NCBI GenBank assembly: GCA_017395555.1 | Contig: JAFPUE010000047.1 | Span: forward strand, 1 to 39,103 | From: Ruminiclostridium sp. | Lineage (GTDB): Bacteria > Bacillota > Clostridia > Oscillospirales > Ruminococcaceae | Length of the DNA stretch: 39,103 nucleotides | Reading direction: 5' to 3' | In this document: positions 1 through 8,140 of the stretch, in pieces | Numbering within the stretch: the stretch's first letter is position 1 | Layout: each line of letters opens with the position of its first letter | The notes under the pieces: generated by a model | The model's database searches: none | What the model was told of the DNA's origin: nothing | The model's input: only the letters and a program-made list of their open reading frames with translations | Program-made: the position numbers and the translations under genes

Positions 1-1146
1 GGCTCTTATCATATCTTTCTTCTTGTGCATAGTGGATAATCCTATTAACGCGCCTCTTGCGTTCGGATCAAGGTGAGGTGTGCGCTCACCGTTGAGGTAC
101 GGCATATAGAGCAGCCTGTTTGCGCCTATCGGCACTTCCATGGCTGCTTTGTCGGTTAGGTAATACGGGTCAACACCCATATTTACGGCAGTCTCCATTT
201 CGCTCCAGCAGAGGTTGTCTCTGAACCATTTCAGCGAGAGACCGGCGCTCTGCGTAACGCCCATAACGTGCCAGCAGCCGGGAACAGCACAGCAGAAGGT
301 ATGAACTCTGCCTTTCTTATCAATGGAGATGTCCGATGTATGAGCGAAAACGACACCGCTGGAGCCTATCGTTGTGAACGCCGTACCGTCCTCAACAACG
401 CCGGTGCCAACCGCTGCCGCGGCATTGTCGCCGGCACCGCCTACAACCGGTGTTCCTTCGGCAAGTCCGGTGAGCTCGGCTGCCTTTTTCGTTACTGTTC
501 CCGTTATCTCCGGGCTTTCATAAACTTTTGCGAGCAGGGACTTGTCGATACCGAGCTTTTCGAGCACTTCGTCGGACCATTTTCTGTTCGGTATATCGAG
601 CAGCTGCATACCCGACGCGTCGGAAACCTCCGTTGCGAACTCGCCGGTCAGCATGAATCTGATATAGTCCTTCGGGAGAAGGATATGGCGGCAGCGCTCA
701 TAATTCTGCGGCTCGTTGTTCTTCACCCACATTATTTTGGCAGCGGTAAAGCCCGTAATAGCAGGGTTAGCAGTGATCTCTACCAGCTTTTCGTGGCCTA
801 CCTTGCTTGTTATCTCGGCGGCTTCGGCAGATGTGCGCTGATCGCACCATATAATGCTCTTGCGGATCACCTTACATTCCGCGTCGAGCATAACGAGACC
901 GTGCATCTGACCCGAAAGTCCAATGCCCTTGATCTCCGATGCCGGGATACCGCTTTCCGCGATAACATCCGAAATGCCGTGAACGGAAGCGTTCCACCAA
1001 TCCTCGGGCTCCTGCTCGGCATAGCCGTTTTGTGGCGTGTAGAGCGGATATTCATAAGTCGCGGAAGAGATCGCGCTGCCGTTTTCGTCGAAAAGAACTG
1101 TTTTGGTACCGGAAGTGCCGATATCGACTCCTAAAATGTAAGACAT
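1..1146 (-). CDS. xylB: Xylulokinase, 3' end cut by window edge
   Basis: FGGY-family sugar kinase that phosphorylates D-xylulose with ATP to xylulose-5-phosphate, feeding xylose into the pentose phosphate pathway in the cytoplasm. The minus-strand frame is open from the ATG at 1146 to the first base, giving 382 residues; full xylulokinases have about 500, so the C-terminal quarter lies outside. Visible motifs are the N-terminal phosphate-binding DIGTSGTK (about residues 8-15), GLSGQMHGLV, which is typical of xylulokinase rather than glycerol kinase, WCDQRT, and GGAGDNAAAAVGTG in the second domain. An AAAGGA ribosome binding site precedes the ATG. Transcription runs off the left edge, away from the zinc-ribbon operon. 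A pentose kinase fits the xylan- and glucan-directed genes further right. Family call firm; substrate inferred from the SGQMHG signature. Confidence 0.95.
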   Translation of the reverse strand, partial: MSYILGVDIGTSGTKTVLFDENGSAISSATYEYPLYTPQNGYAEQEPEDWWNASVHGISDVIAESGIPASEIKGIGLSGQMHGLVMLDAECKVIRKSIIWCDQRTSAEAAEITSKVGHEKLVEITANPAITGFTAAKIMWVKNNEPQNYERCRHILLPKDYIRFMLTGEFATEVSDASGMQLLDIPNRKWSDEVLEKLGIDKSLLAKVYESPEITGTVTKKAAELTGLAEGTPVVGGAGDNAAAAVGTGVVEDGTAFTTIGSSGVVFAHTSDISIDKKGRVHTFCCAVPGCWHVMGVTQSAGLSLKWFRDNLCWSEMETAVNMGVDPYYLTDKAAMEVPIGANRLLYMPYLNGERTPHLDPNARGALIGLSTMHKKKDMIRA

Positions 1147-1204
1147 AACTATCAATCCTTTCTGATTAGAGGGCAAGTCATCAATGCACTCATTTACTAA
1201 AATT

Positions 1205-1233
1205 ATTATAATACACAGCTCGCGATTTGTCAA
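1205..1233 (-). promoter_or_regulatory. Sigma-A promoter of xylB
   Basis: On the minus strand TTGACA (1228-1233) is followed by a 17-base spacer and TATAAT (1205-1210), a perfect consensus promoter about 60 bases upstream of the xylB ATG. I see no obvious XylR-type palindrome overlapping it. Confidence 0.85.
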
Positions 1234-1350
1234 TAGTGACCAATATAATAATATTCTGTTGATACTTGAATAAAAGCTACTTCCAAATGCAGTTTTTATA
1301 CAATTCGCCGCAGATAAAAAAATATTTTATTAGGTAAAATGCAAAAAAAC

Positions 1351-1379
1351 TTGACTTTTCGGATGAAAAATGTTATTAT
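1351..1379 (+). promoter_or_regulatory. Sigma-A promoter of the zinc-ribbon/SPFH operon
   Basis: TTGACT (1351-1356), 17-base spacer, TATTAT (1374-1379). The predicted start of transcription near 1386 leaves a leader of about 50 bases before the TTG start at 1437. Confidence 0.75.
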
Positions 1380-1436
1380 GTTACTGTAATGCGGTTTGTT
1401 GTTCCGGTTACAAATTCTTTAACGGAGGAAATTACG

Positions 1437-2435
1437 TTGAAAAAGAAAATTACTGTTATTCTCTCTGTTTTGCTGGCTGCTGTGATGTTATTCAGCATCT
1501 CGGCTATAGCTTTTGACGCAAATGACTATGATTACAGCTTTGACAGCGGCGGAAGCGACTGGAGCAGCAGTGACCATGACTGGGGAGGCGGCTCTACATA
1601 TTACTACTCCGATAGTGACGGCGGTTCGGGCGGCGGCGGTTTCGGCACTATTGGAATTATTGTCATAGTTATCATAGTGATCGTCATTATAATGGCACGC
1701 AAGGGCAATAATAACTCCGGCGGCGGTACATCAACGCCCGTGGGCGGCGGAGTTCGTCCGGCGAACGGCGGTCAGGGACTTAATGTAAATTTGCCCGACA
1801 GAACAGGTGAGATCGAACAGATCATCAAGAAGGACGACCCGAATTTCACGGCGGACGATTTCACGTCCTTTGTGAAGGAAGTATATATCGACATTCAGAA
1901 CGCCTGGTGCAAGCGTGATCTTACACCCGTAAGACCGGTAATGCACACGAACCTGTACAATACCACTGATAAGCAGGTACAGTCCAAGATCGAGCAGGGC
2001 GTAACATACCACTACGAGAGCATAGCGATAAATACCGCGTATCTCACGAGCTATGTACGTGACAACGAGTACGAGTATCTGACCGCTTACCTCAATGCCC
2101 GTTATATCGACTACCAGACGGACGACAAGACCGGCAACATCGTTCGCGGCGACAAGAACACACGCTGGGATTTCCGCTACAAGATGAAGTTCATGCGTTC
2201 CGTTGGCGTAAAGACCACAAGCGCCGGCGAGAACAATATGACCGGACACAATTGCCCGAACTGCGGCGCTCCGCTCCATATCTCGAGCACGGGCGTATGC
2301 GAATACTGCGGCTCTACCGTAACAACCGGTCTGTACAGCTGGGTTCTCAGTGATTTCTCGACTATAAGGAACGATACGAAAGATGACGGAATAAGAATTC
2401 CGAATTCCGATAACGGCGGAAATAACGCACAGTAA
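1437..2435 (+). CDS. Membrane protein with TIM44-like domain and zinc ribbon
   Basis: Predicted membrane protein of 332 residues. I place the start at TTG 1437, not the upstream ATG at 1389, because GGAGG lies at 1424-1428 with 8-base spacing and the protein then opens directly with a signal-like KKK plus hydrophobic stretch. Next come a Ser/Gly/Tyr-rich low-complexity segment, a second all-Ile/Val membrane segment (starting TIGIIVIVIIVIVII), another Gly-rich linker, and a domain of about 130 residues resembling TIM44-like domains (FVKEVYIDIQNAWCKRDL, then VRPVMHTNLY). The C-terminus carries a zinc ribbon, CPNCGAPL with CEYCG. It is the first gene of a three-gene operon, and its stop overlaps the next start by one base. 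Function unknown. The combination recalls Bacillus YdjG/YdjH-type envelope-stress partners, but that is inference from architecture and the neighbouring SPFH gene. Confidence 0.8.
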   Translation: MKKKITVILSVLLAAVMLFSISAIAFDANDYDYSFDSGGSDWSSSDHDWGGGSTYYYSDSDGGSGGGGFGTIGIIVIVIIVIVIIMARKGNNNSGGGTSTPVGGGVRPANGGQGLNVNLPDRTGEIEQIIKKDDPNFTADDFTSFVKEVYIDIQNAWCKRDLTPVRPVMHTNLYNTTDKQVQSKIEQGVTYHYESIAINTAYLTSYVRDNEYEYLTAYLNARYIDYQTDDKTGNIVRGDKNTRWDFRYKMKFMRSVGVKTTSAGENNMTGHNCPNCGAPLHISSTGVCEYCGSTVTTGLYSWVLSDFSTIRNDTKDDGIRIPNSDNGGNNAQ

Positions 2436-3178
2436 TGACACCGATTCTTGTAACACTTATCATTATTGCGATAGTATTCATCGCTATATTCTCACTTGTT
2501 ATGTATATCAAGCATAAGATCAATTCCGTAACAAGAAAATATCTGGGAATGGGACTTTCGGAGACCGCTGACCTTATCGGAAAGGGGCTCAGAGAGGAAA
2601 CGACTACCCCTAAAGCGATCTCCAATGTCTCCGCGGTATATAAGCCGCGCCTTATGCGGGATTTCCCGGATATGACCTACGAACGGTTCATCGAAATGGC
2701 AAATACCGCTCTTTCCTCGATACTCACCGGTATCGAGAAGGAAAGCACCGGCGGTATCGAAAACGCTACCGACAGCCTTAAAAGTCAGGTTTATGACCGC
2801 ATACGCGACAATCAGGGCAGAAAGCTTGTCGAGCATTTCGACGACATCAGGATACACCGTTCTGGGATATCCAATTACAAAAGCACCTCCGATACGGCAA
2901 CTGCGGATTTTGAGATTTCCTTCCAGTGTGTACACTACTTCGAGGGAAAGGATAAAGTCCCCCAGAATCCGACACAGCTCGCCGCAAGGGTCACGCTCAG
3001 CTACGGCAGGGAATACACCGAGGATTCAAAGTCGCTCACATATTCCCACAACTGCCCGAACTGTGGCGCTCCGGTGTACTCCGTGGGCGGCAGGATGATG
3101 AAATGTCAGTACTGCGGCACCGGCGTTACCGAGGAGGTCTATAAGAGCTGGCTTGTCAGCTCGTTCAAATTCATCTGA
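2435..3178 (+). CDS. Membrane-anchored zinc-ribbon protein
   Basis: 247 residues with one N-terminal membrane segment (about residues 3-25, rich in Ile and Val), then a soluble region of about 170 residues with the same general plan as the preceding protein: an acidic/aromatic start (FPDMTYERFIEMAN), a helical part and a beta-rich part. A C-terminal zinc ribbon follows (CPNCGAPV, then CQYCG). The start codon overlaps the stop of the upstream gene in TAATG, so translation is probably coupled. The two genes look like diverged relatives: both have a TIM44-like/NTF2-like body followed by a ribbon and a WxxSxF ending (WVLSDF in one, WLVSSF in the other). No catalytic motif is visible. Likely a membrane partner of the SPFH protein downstream; function unproven. 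Confidence 0.75.
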   Translation: MTPILVTLIIIAIVFIAIFSLVMYIKHKINSVTRKYLGMGLSETADLIGKGLREETTTPKAISNVSAVYKPRLMRDFPDMTYERFIEMANTALSSILTGIEKESTGGIENATDSLKSQVYDRIRDNQGRKLVEHFDDIRIHRSGISNYKSTSDTATADFEISFQCVHYFEGKDKVPQNPTQLAARVTLSYGREYTEDSKSLTYSHNCPNCGAPVYSVGGRMMKCQYCGTGVTEEVYKSWLVSSFKFI

Positions 3179-3222
3179 TAAACAGAAATGTTTAATTTTA
3201 TAACGAAAGGAAATGATAACCT

Positions 3223-4656
3223 ATGGGACTTATCAAAGCTGCAATAGGCGCAGTAAGCGGAGCTCTGGGCGATACCTGGAAGGAAGAGATACACTGCGGA
3301 TCTATTGACAACAAAACTCTTCTGAAAGTCGGGACAAAGATGCATGAGGGCTCTGCCCGCACGAGCAACACGAAGGGCAGCGACAACTACATAAGCAACG
3401 GCTCTGCTATCATGGTAGAGACCGGAACTTGTATGCTCACAATTGATAACGGTAAGATCACAAATATCGTTACCGAGCCGGGCCGCTATATCCTCGACAA
3501 CTCGTCCGCACCTTCCATTTTCGCGGGTAACATCAAGGATTCGCTCAAGGACGTTCTGAGCAGATTCACCTACGGCGGAACTCCCGCTGCCGAGCAGAAG
3601 GTAGTTTACATCAACCTTCAGGAAATTCCCGGTATCCCGTTCGGCACAAGCGAGCCTATGCCATACTTCGATCCCTATTACAACACATCTATCGAGCTGC
3701 GCTGCTTCGGCAGATTCTCGGTACAGATACCCGATGCGGAAGCTGCGGTAAGATTCTACACCGAGGTTGCACCGAAGGGGGTTGACGCGGGCGATCTTTC
3801 GGCAACAGCCGTATTCTCCAACGGTCAGTACAAGAGCGAGTTCATTCAGGCTCTCCTTGGCGGTCTCGCAGAGCTCTCCGATCAGGGCGTTATGTATTCG
3901 AAGATACAGACAAAACTCGTTCCTCTTGCACAGGCTACCGCAAAGAATGCGGTTGATTGGCAGGAGAGAGGTCTCATAATCAAGAGCGTAGGCTTTGAAG
4001 GACCGGTTACACTGTCCGAGGCTTCCAAAAAGCTGCTCGGTGCGCGTCTCGAAGCGGACACGCAGCTTGATGACCGTGTACAGAAGGCTATGATGAACAA
4101 GAGCATTGCAGCGGGTATCGAGGCAATGGGTTCAAACGAAGGAAGCGGCGGCGGAATGATGGGTATCATGGGCATGGGTCAGATGATGAACATGGGCGCT
4201 AACCTCATGGGTTCGTACAATACCCAGCAGCCTCAGCAGCCCACACCTCCGAATGGTGGAGCTCCCGCGGCAGCTGCCGGTTGGAAGTGTCCTGCCTGCG
4301 GTGCTGCAAATGCCGACAACGCAAACTTCTGTTCCGGTTGCGGCGCAAAGAAGCCTGCTCCTCCGGAGAGTTGGGTATGCCCGAGCTGCGGTAACTCCAA
4401 CACCACAAACTTCTGCTCCAACTGCGGAGCAAAGAAGGGCGAGGCTGCTCCCGCTCCTGCGGCACCCGCTTCGTGGAAGTGTGAGTGCGGTTCTGAGAAC
4501 ACCACAAAGTTCTGCTCAAACTGCGGAAAGCCGAAGCCTGCCGCTCCCAAGAAGTACAAGTGCGACAAGTGCGGTTGGGTTCCCCCGGATCCCGAGAAGC
4601 CTCCGAAGTTCTGCCCCGAGTGCGGCGATCTCTTCGACGAGAACGATGTTCAGTAA
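3223..4656 (+). CDS. SPFH-domain (YdjI/virion-core-like) protein with four zinc ribbons
   Basis: 477 residues. The N-terminal 300 match the SPFH-type YdjI family (often annotated virion core protein): a short amphipathic start (MGLIKAAIGAVSGALGDTW), then IHCGSIDNKTLL, a conserved EPGRYI-type turn, and a beta/alpha body with FGRFSVQIPDAEAAV. A Gly/Met-rich hinge (about residues 310-345) leads to four tandem zinc ribbons: CPACG/CSGCG, CPSCG/CSNCG, CEC/CSNCG and CDKCG/CPECG, separated by Ala/Pro linkers. Family members lack membrane spans and attach peripherally. In Bacillus subtilis YdjI helps recruit PspA to the membrane during envelope stress. Here pspA is absent but two ribbon-bearing membrane proteins precede the gene. 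AAAGG at 3206-3210 is a somewhat distant ribosome binding site. The gene ends just before a strong terminator. Confidence 0.85.
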   Translation: MGLIKAAIGAVSGALGDTWKEEIHCGSIDNKTLLKVGTKMHEGSARTSNTKGSDNYISNGSAIMVETGTCMLTIDNGKITNIVTEPGRYILDNSSAPSIFAGNIKDSLKDVLSRFTYGGTPAAEQKVVYINLQEIPGIPFGTSEPMPYFDPYYNTSIELRCFGRFSVQIPDAEAAVRFYTEVAPKGVDAGDLSATAVFSNGQYKSEFIQALLGGLAELSDQGVMYSKIQTKLVPLAQATAKNAVDWQERGLIIKSVGFEGPVTLSEASKKLLGARLEADTQLDDRVQKAMMNKSIAAGIEAMGSNEGSGGGMMGIMGMGQMMNMGANLMGSYNTQQPQQPTPPNGGAPAAAAGWKCPACGAANADNANFCSGCGAKKPAPPESWVCPSCGNSNTTNFCSNCGAKKGEAAPAPAAPASWKCECGSENTTKFCSNCGKPKPAAPKKYKCDKCGWVPPDPEKPPKFCPECGDLFDENDVQ

Positions 4657-4661
4657 TATCA

Positions 4662-4694
4662 AAGCCCTCCCTTTTGGGAGGGCTTAATATTTTT
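4662..4694 (+). terminator. Intrinsic terminator after the SPFH gene
   Basis: A perfect 10-bp stem (4662-4671 with 4676-4685), TTTT loop and a downstream AT-rich TTTTT run close the three-gene operon, 6 bases after the stop codon. Confidence 0.9.
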
Positions 4695-4895
4695 ATACAG
4701 TTATCGACGATATTATACACCGGTTTTGTGCAAATCTACAAAATTTATGTGATCTTATAAAATATGTATATTTATGCGCAACGTTTTGCCGGAAAATGCG
4801 TATATATTATATGGACAGGCAGATTTATAACCTGTTTTTCTACAATATATTGTGTTTGGACTGTGATTAATTCCTATTCTTTGTATATAATTACA

Positions 4896-4924
4896 TTGAC
4901 ATTTGTCGTTTTTTGTAATATAAT
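4896..4924 (+). promoter_or_regulatory. Consensus promoter of the ABC exporter operon
   Basis: TTGACA (4896-4901), exactly 17 bases, TATAAT (4919-4924): a perfect sigma-A promoter giving a leader of only about 33 bases. Between the preceding terminator and this promoter (4695-4895) the DNA is very AT-rich. It holds one weak hairpin (ACAGG with CCTGT near 4814-4836) and no open frame or other feature I can name. Confidence 0.9.
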
Positions 4925-4963
4925 TGTAAATGTATAAGTATGATTCCGAAAGAGGGTGAGAAA

Positions 4964-5689
4964 TTGGCTTTTGTAACCGTAAGGAATCTCAGAAAAGTAT
5001 ATCTGCTCGGTAAGGAAAAGGTTGTTGCTCTCAAACATATTGATCTTGATATCGAAAGAGGCGAGATATGCTGTATTCTCGGAACGTCCGGTTCGGGAAA
5101 GTCAACACTGCTGAATATGCTCGCTGGACTTGAAAAGCCTACAAAGGGAGATATCATAATCAACGGTGTCAACGTCGCGAAGATGTCCGAGGGAAAGCTC
5201 GCAAGCTTCCGGCAGGAAACCACAGGTTTTATCTTCCAGTCATACAATCTTATCAACCAGTTCAATGCGATCGAGAATGTGGGTATGCCGCTGATGTTCA
5301 AGGGAATGTCGAGATCGGAGCGCGACAGGAAGGCAAGGCAGATGCTAAAGCTCGTCGGACTCGGAAAGCGTCTCGGGCATCGTCCGAACCAGATGTCCGG
5401 CGGTCAGCAGCAGCGTGTCGGTATAGCGAGAGCGTTTGTTGCGAAACCAAAGCTCGTTTTCGCGGACGAGCCTACCGGAAACCTTGATACCAAGACTACG
5501 GATGAGGTAATGCGTCTGATGGTAAGAATGTGCCGGAAGCACAACATAACGCTTATCATAGTAACGCATGACCTTGAGATAGCAAGGTACACCGATCGTA
5601 TAGTACATATTATCGACGGAGAGATTACGAGTATAGAGAATAACGAATCCGTTTGTCCCGTTGATGATGATATTACCGAAACAGTATAA
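4964..5689 (+). CDS. MacB/LolD-type ABC transporter ATPase
   Basis: Cytoplasmic ATPase of 241 residues that powers a MacB-like (type VII) ABC system. I prefer TTG 4964 to the ATG at 4940: GAGGGTGAG at 4952-4960 sits at the correct distance, and the protein then starts at the conserved FVTVRNLRKVY strand. Motifs in order are Walker A GTSGSGKST, Q-loop FIFQSYNLI, signature MSGGQQQRVGIAR, Walker B LVFADEPTGNLD and the switch His in THD. The pattern LNMLAGLEKPTKGD and the short length are typical of the LolD/MacB/FtsE branch. Twenty-one bases separate it from the surface protein gene, followed by an FtsX-type permease, so the three form one operon. Systems of this type do mechanotransmission or export of envelope molecules rather than bulk import. 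Substrate unknown. Confidence 0.9.
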   Translation: MAFVTVRNLRKVYLLGKEKVVALKHIDLDIERGEICCILGTSGSGKSTLLNMLAGLEKPTKGDIIINGVNVAKMSEGKLASFRQETTGFIFQSYNLINQFNAIENVGMPLMFKGMSRSERDRKARQMLKLVGLGKRLGHRPNQMSGGQQQRVGIARAFVAKPKLVFADEPTGNLDTKTTDEVMRLMVRMCRKHNITLIIVTHDLEIARYTDRIVHIIDGEITSIENNESVCPVDDDITETV

Positions 5690-5710
5690 GAAAAGTGAGG
5701 TTTGCTCAAA

Positions 5711-8140
5711 ATGGTTTTATTTAAGAAGTTTCTGGCTGTTATGACCGCAGCGATCCTGATGATCTGCTGTGCGGCTGTAACGGTATCCGCAGAAGATGAT
5801 GCGGCAGCCGCGGTCAAAGCGCCTGTGCTGTCGATGCTCGAAGGAAAGAATATCACTGTCGATTCCGGCATGAGCACCGTTATATCGTTCCGTTTCACAA
5901 TTAAGAACGGTGCGGCTTTATCCCGCGCGGACTTTACTCTTTCCGGCGCAAATAACGATATTACTATCCAGAACCCGGAAACATCCTCCAACGATCTGAA
6001 AAGTCCCGTATCTTTTATGATAAAGACATCCAAGACTGCAAAGTCCGCTACCCATAATCTTACTCTTAACGTAGTTTCGTACGGTGCTGACGGCACAACT
6101 GCAAACGCGCAGTCTTTCCCCGTGGCTCTGAAGATAAACAGCAGGATCGAAGCACGCGGACTTACGATAGATTCGTACAAAGTTTCCAAGGATAATATAG
6201 CACCCGGAGATAAGTTCGATATCGTTGTTACGTTAAAGAACGAGACTGGCGTTGATATCAAGAACGCCGAGCTTGAGCTTGACGGTCTCAATTCCGAGAA
6301 ATTCGTTCTCGACAAGGGCGCTACAAAGCAGTATATAAATATGGCAAAGGGCGAGACAGGAAAGGTTACATATTCCCTTATCGCGCAGAAGGGTATCACG
6401 CTTGTAAGAGAGACCGTGAACTTAAAGCTCTCGTATTCTCTCGATGCCTCCAAGACCGATCTCAGCAGCTCTACCAGCACAATGATAATCATAAACTGCA
6501 ATCCCGAGGAAAAGAAGGAGAGCAACTATACCGCGTTCGATCTTTCGATGACAAATTATACCGTCAGCAATGATAAGGTTGCGGAGAATACAAAGTTCGA
6601 TCTTGTCGTAGATGTCAAGAACAGCGGCAAGTATTCGATAGACAAGGCGAGAATATCTCTCACAACAGACGGATCCAAGTTCTCCATAGACAGTGGACTC
6701 GGTTTCAGCGATTTCAGTATCGATAAAGGCGCATCCAAGAGATTTACATTTAAGCTCATCGGCTGTGCGGGAATAGCTGCCGAAAGAGAAACTATCCCGA
6801 TCAAGATCGAATACGGAACTGTGTCGAATACCGCTTATGCTACCATAAACTGTGTTCCCAAGAAGGAGAACGACGATAAGGCAAAGCGTGACCTTGCGGT
6901 AACATCGTATTCCACAGATGTTGGTACAGTTGCCGAGAACACCGTTTTCAACCTCTCCGTTGAAGTTCATAATACCACAAACCGTGAGATCAAGGAAGCT
7001 CGTATAACGCTCAACAATCTCGACGGTACAAAGTTTGCTATCGACGGCGGACTCGCTTACGTTGATTTTGATATCGCGGCAGGTGCCACAAAGTATTTCA
7101 ATTTCAGACTTGTAGGCTGCGGCGGCATCACATCTATAAGAGAAGTCATTCCGATCCAGCTCGATTTTGAAAAGGTATCCAACACAACAAACGCGACTGT
7201 AAAGTGCCTTCCCAAGAACACCGATAAGGACGGTCAGAAGGTATTTGCCCCGAATATCATCATCGAGAACTATACATACGGTGATGCGGAGTATGTTACT
7301 GCAGGCAAGGAGTTCCCGCTCAATATCACGATAAAGAACGTATCTACGGTTTCCGATATAGAGAACCTTAAGGTTACCGTAAGCGGTGGTACTCTGACTG
7401 CCGGCAACGAAGCCACTGTTGCTTATTCTCCCGCAAATTCCTCCAATACATTCTTCTTTGACCGCCTTGCTGTACAGGATTCGGTAGATATTTCTATGAA
7501 AATGCTCTCGCTTGTTACGGCAAAGCCCAACAGCTATCCGCTTAACATCGCGTTTGTATATGAGTACTCCATAAACAATCAGCACTATAAAGCTGATAAC
7601 GTACAGGAGTCCATTTCTATCCCTCTGCGTCAGGAGGACAGAGTTTCCATTAACGATCCCGATGTTCCCAACGGCGGCATTTATGTAAATCAGCAGTTCA
7701 CTGTAAGCACAAACATCATCAACAAGGGCAAGAGCGATATCTACAACGTAAACGTAAGCGTCAGCGGCGATGACTTTACCGCGGACAGCAATTCCTACTA
7801 TATCGGCAACATAAAGAGCGGTTCCGAGGAATACTACGATGTTAAGCTCACTCCTCTGTCTGCCGGATCCGGAAGCGGCAGCTTAAAGATCACATACGAG
7901 GATGCCAACGGCGATGCGAAGGAGACCGATCTTCCTTTCACATACAACGCAGAAGAGCTTATTGCCGAAGACTTCGGTATGGGAATGATGATGCCCGAGG
8001 AGCCCGTACAGGAAGGCCCGAATTTCGTACTCTTGATAGGTATCGGTGTTGGTATCATTGTACTGATAATAGTAATAGTTGTAATTGTTAAGCACGCCAA
8101 GAAGAAAAAAGCGGAGATGATGGACGATGAGGATCTTTGA
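5711..8140 (+). CDS. Large surface protein with tandem beta domains and C-terminal membrane anchor
   Basis: 809 residues from ATG 5711 (GTGAGG 10 bases upstream; the in-frame TTG at 5702 is too close to that site). It begins with a signal peptide (FLAVMTAAILMICCAAVTVSA) and ends with one membrane span (residues about 775-798) and a short lysine/acidic tail, so nearly the whole chain is outside the cell. The body is built from repeated CARDB/NEW3-like (COG1361) beta domains of about 120-130 residues. Three successive copies share the marks NxxFDLVVDVKN, KFxIDxGL and RETIPIxI, with a conserved GC(A/G)GI turn. Sitting between an ATPase and an FtsX-family permease and overlapping the latter by 14 bases, it occupies the place MacA-type adaptors hold in Gram-negative systems. 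Probably the extracytoplasmic partner of the transporter; no enzymatic motif seen. Confidence 0.8.
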   Translation: MVLFKKFLAVMTAAILMICCAAVTVSAEDDAAAAVKAPVLSMLEGKNITVDSGMSTVISFRFTIKNGAALSRADFTLSGANNDITIQNPETSSNDLKSPVSFMIKTSKTAKSATHNLTLNVVSYGADGTTANAQSFPVALKINSRIEARGLTIDSYKVSKDNIAPGDKFDIVVTLKNETGVDIKNAELELDGLNSEKFVLDKGATKQYINMAKGETGKVTYSLIAQKGITLVRETVNLKLSYSLDASKTDLSSSTSTMIIINCNPEEKKESNYTAFDLSMTNYTVSNDKVAENTKFDLVVDVKNSGKYSIDKARISLTTDGSKFSIDSGLGFSDFSIDKGASKRFTFKLIGCAGIAAERETIPIKIEYGTVSNTAYATINCVPKKENDDKAKRDLAVTSYSTDVGTVAENTVFNLSVEVHNTTNREIKEARITLNNLDGTKFAIDGGLAYVDFDIAAGATKYFNFRLVGCGGITSIREVIPIQLDFEKVSNTTNATVKCLPKNTDKDGQKVFAPNIIIENYTYGDAEYVTAGKEFPLNITIKNVSTVSDIENLKVTVSGGTLTAGNEATVAYSPANSSNTFFFDRLAVQDSVDISMKMLSLVTAKPNSYPLNIAFVYEYSINNQHYKADNVQESISIPLRQEDRVSINDPDVPNGGIYVNQQFTVSTNIINKGKSDIYNVNVSVSGDDFTADSNSYYIGNIKSGSEEYYDVKLTPLSAGSGSGSLKITYEDANGDAKETDLPFTYNAEELIAEDFGMGMMMPEEPVQEGPNFVLLIGIGVGIIVLIIVIVVIVKHAKKKKAEMMDDEDL

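Noticed and set aside
268-1134. Long plus-strand open frame (288 codons) over the left end
   Set aside because: The opposite strand is xylulokinase with clear family motifs through the whole region; the plus frame is a shadow with no recognisable motifs or ribosome binding site.
1389-1436. ATG at 1389 as start of the TIM44-like membrane gene
   Set aside because: It lies only a few bases from the predicted transcription start and lacks a ribosome binding site; TTG 1437 has GGAGG eight bases upstream.
5404-7585. Long minus-strand open frames opposite the ABC ATPase and surface-protein genes
   Set aside because: They run antisense to genes with recognisable domains and signal peptides, show no family motifs and lack ribosome binding sites.
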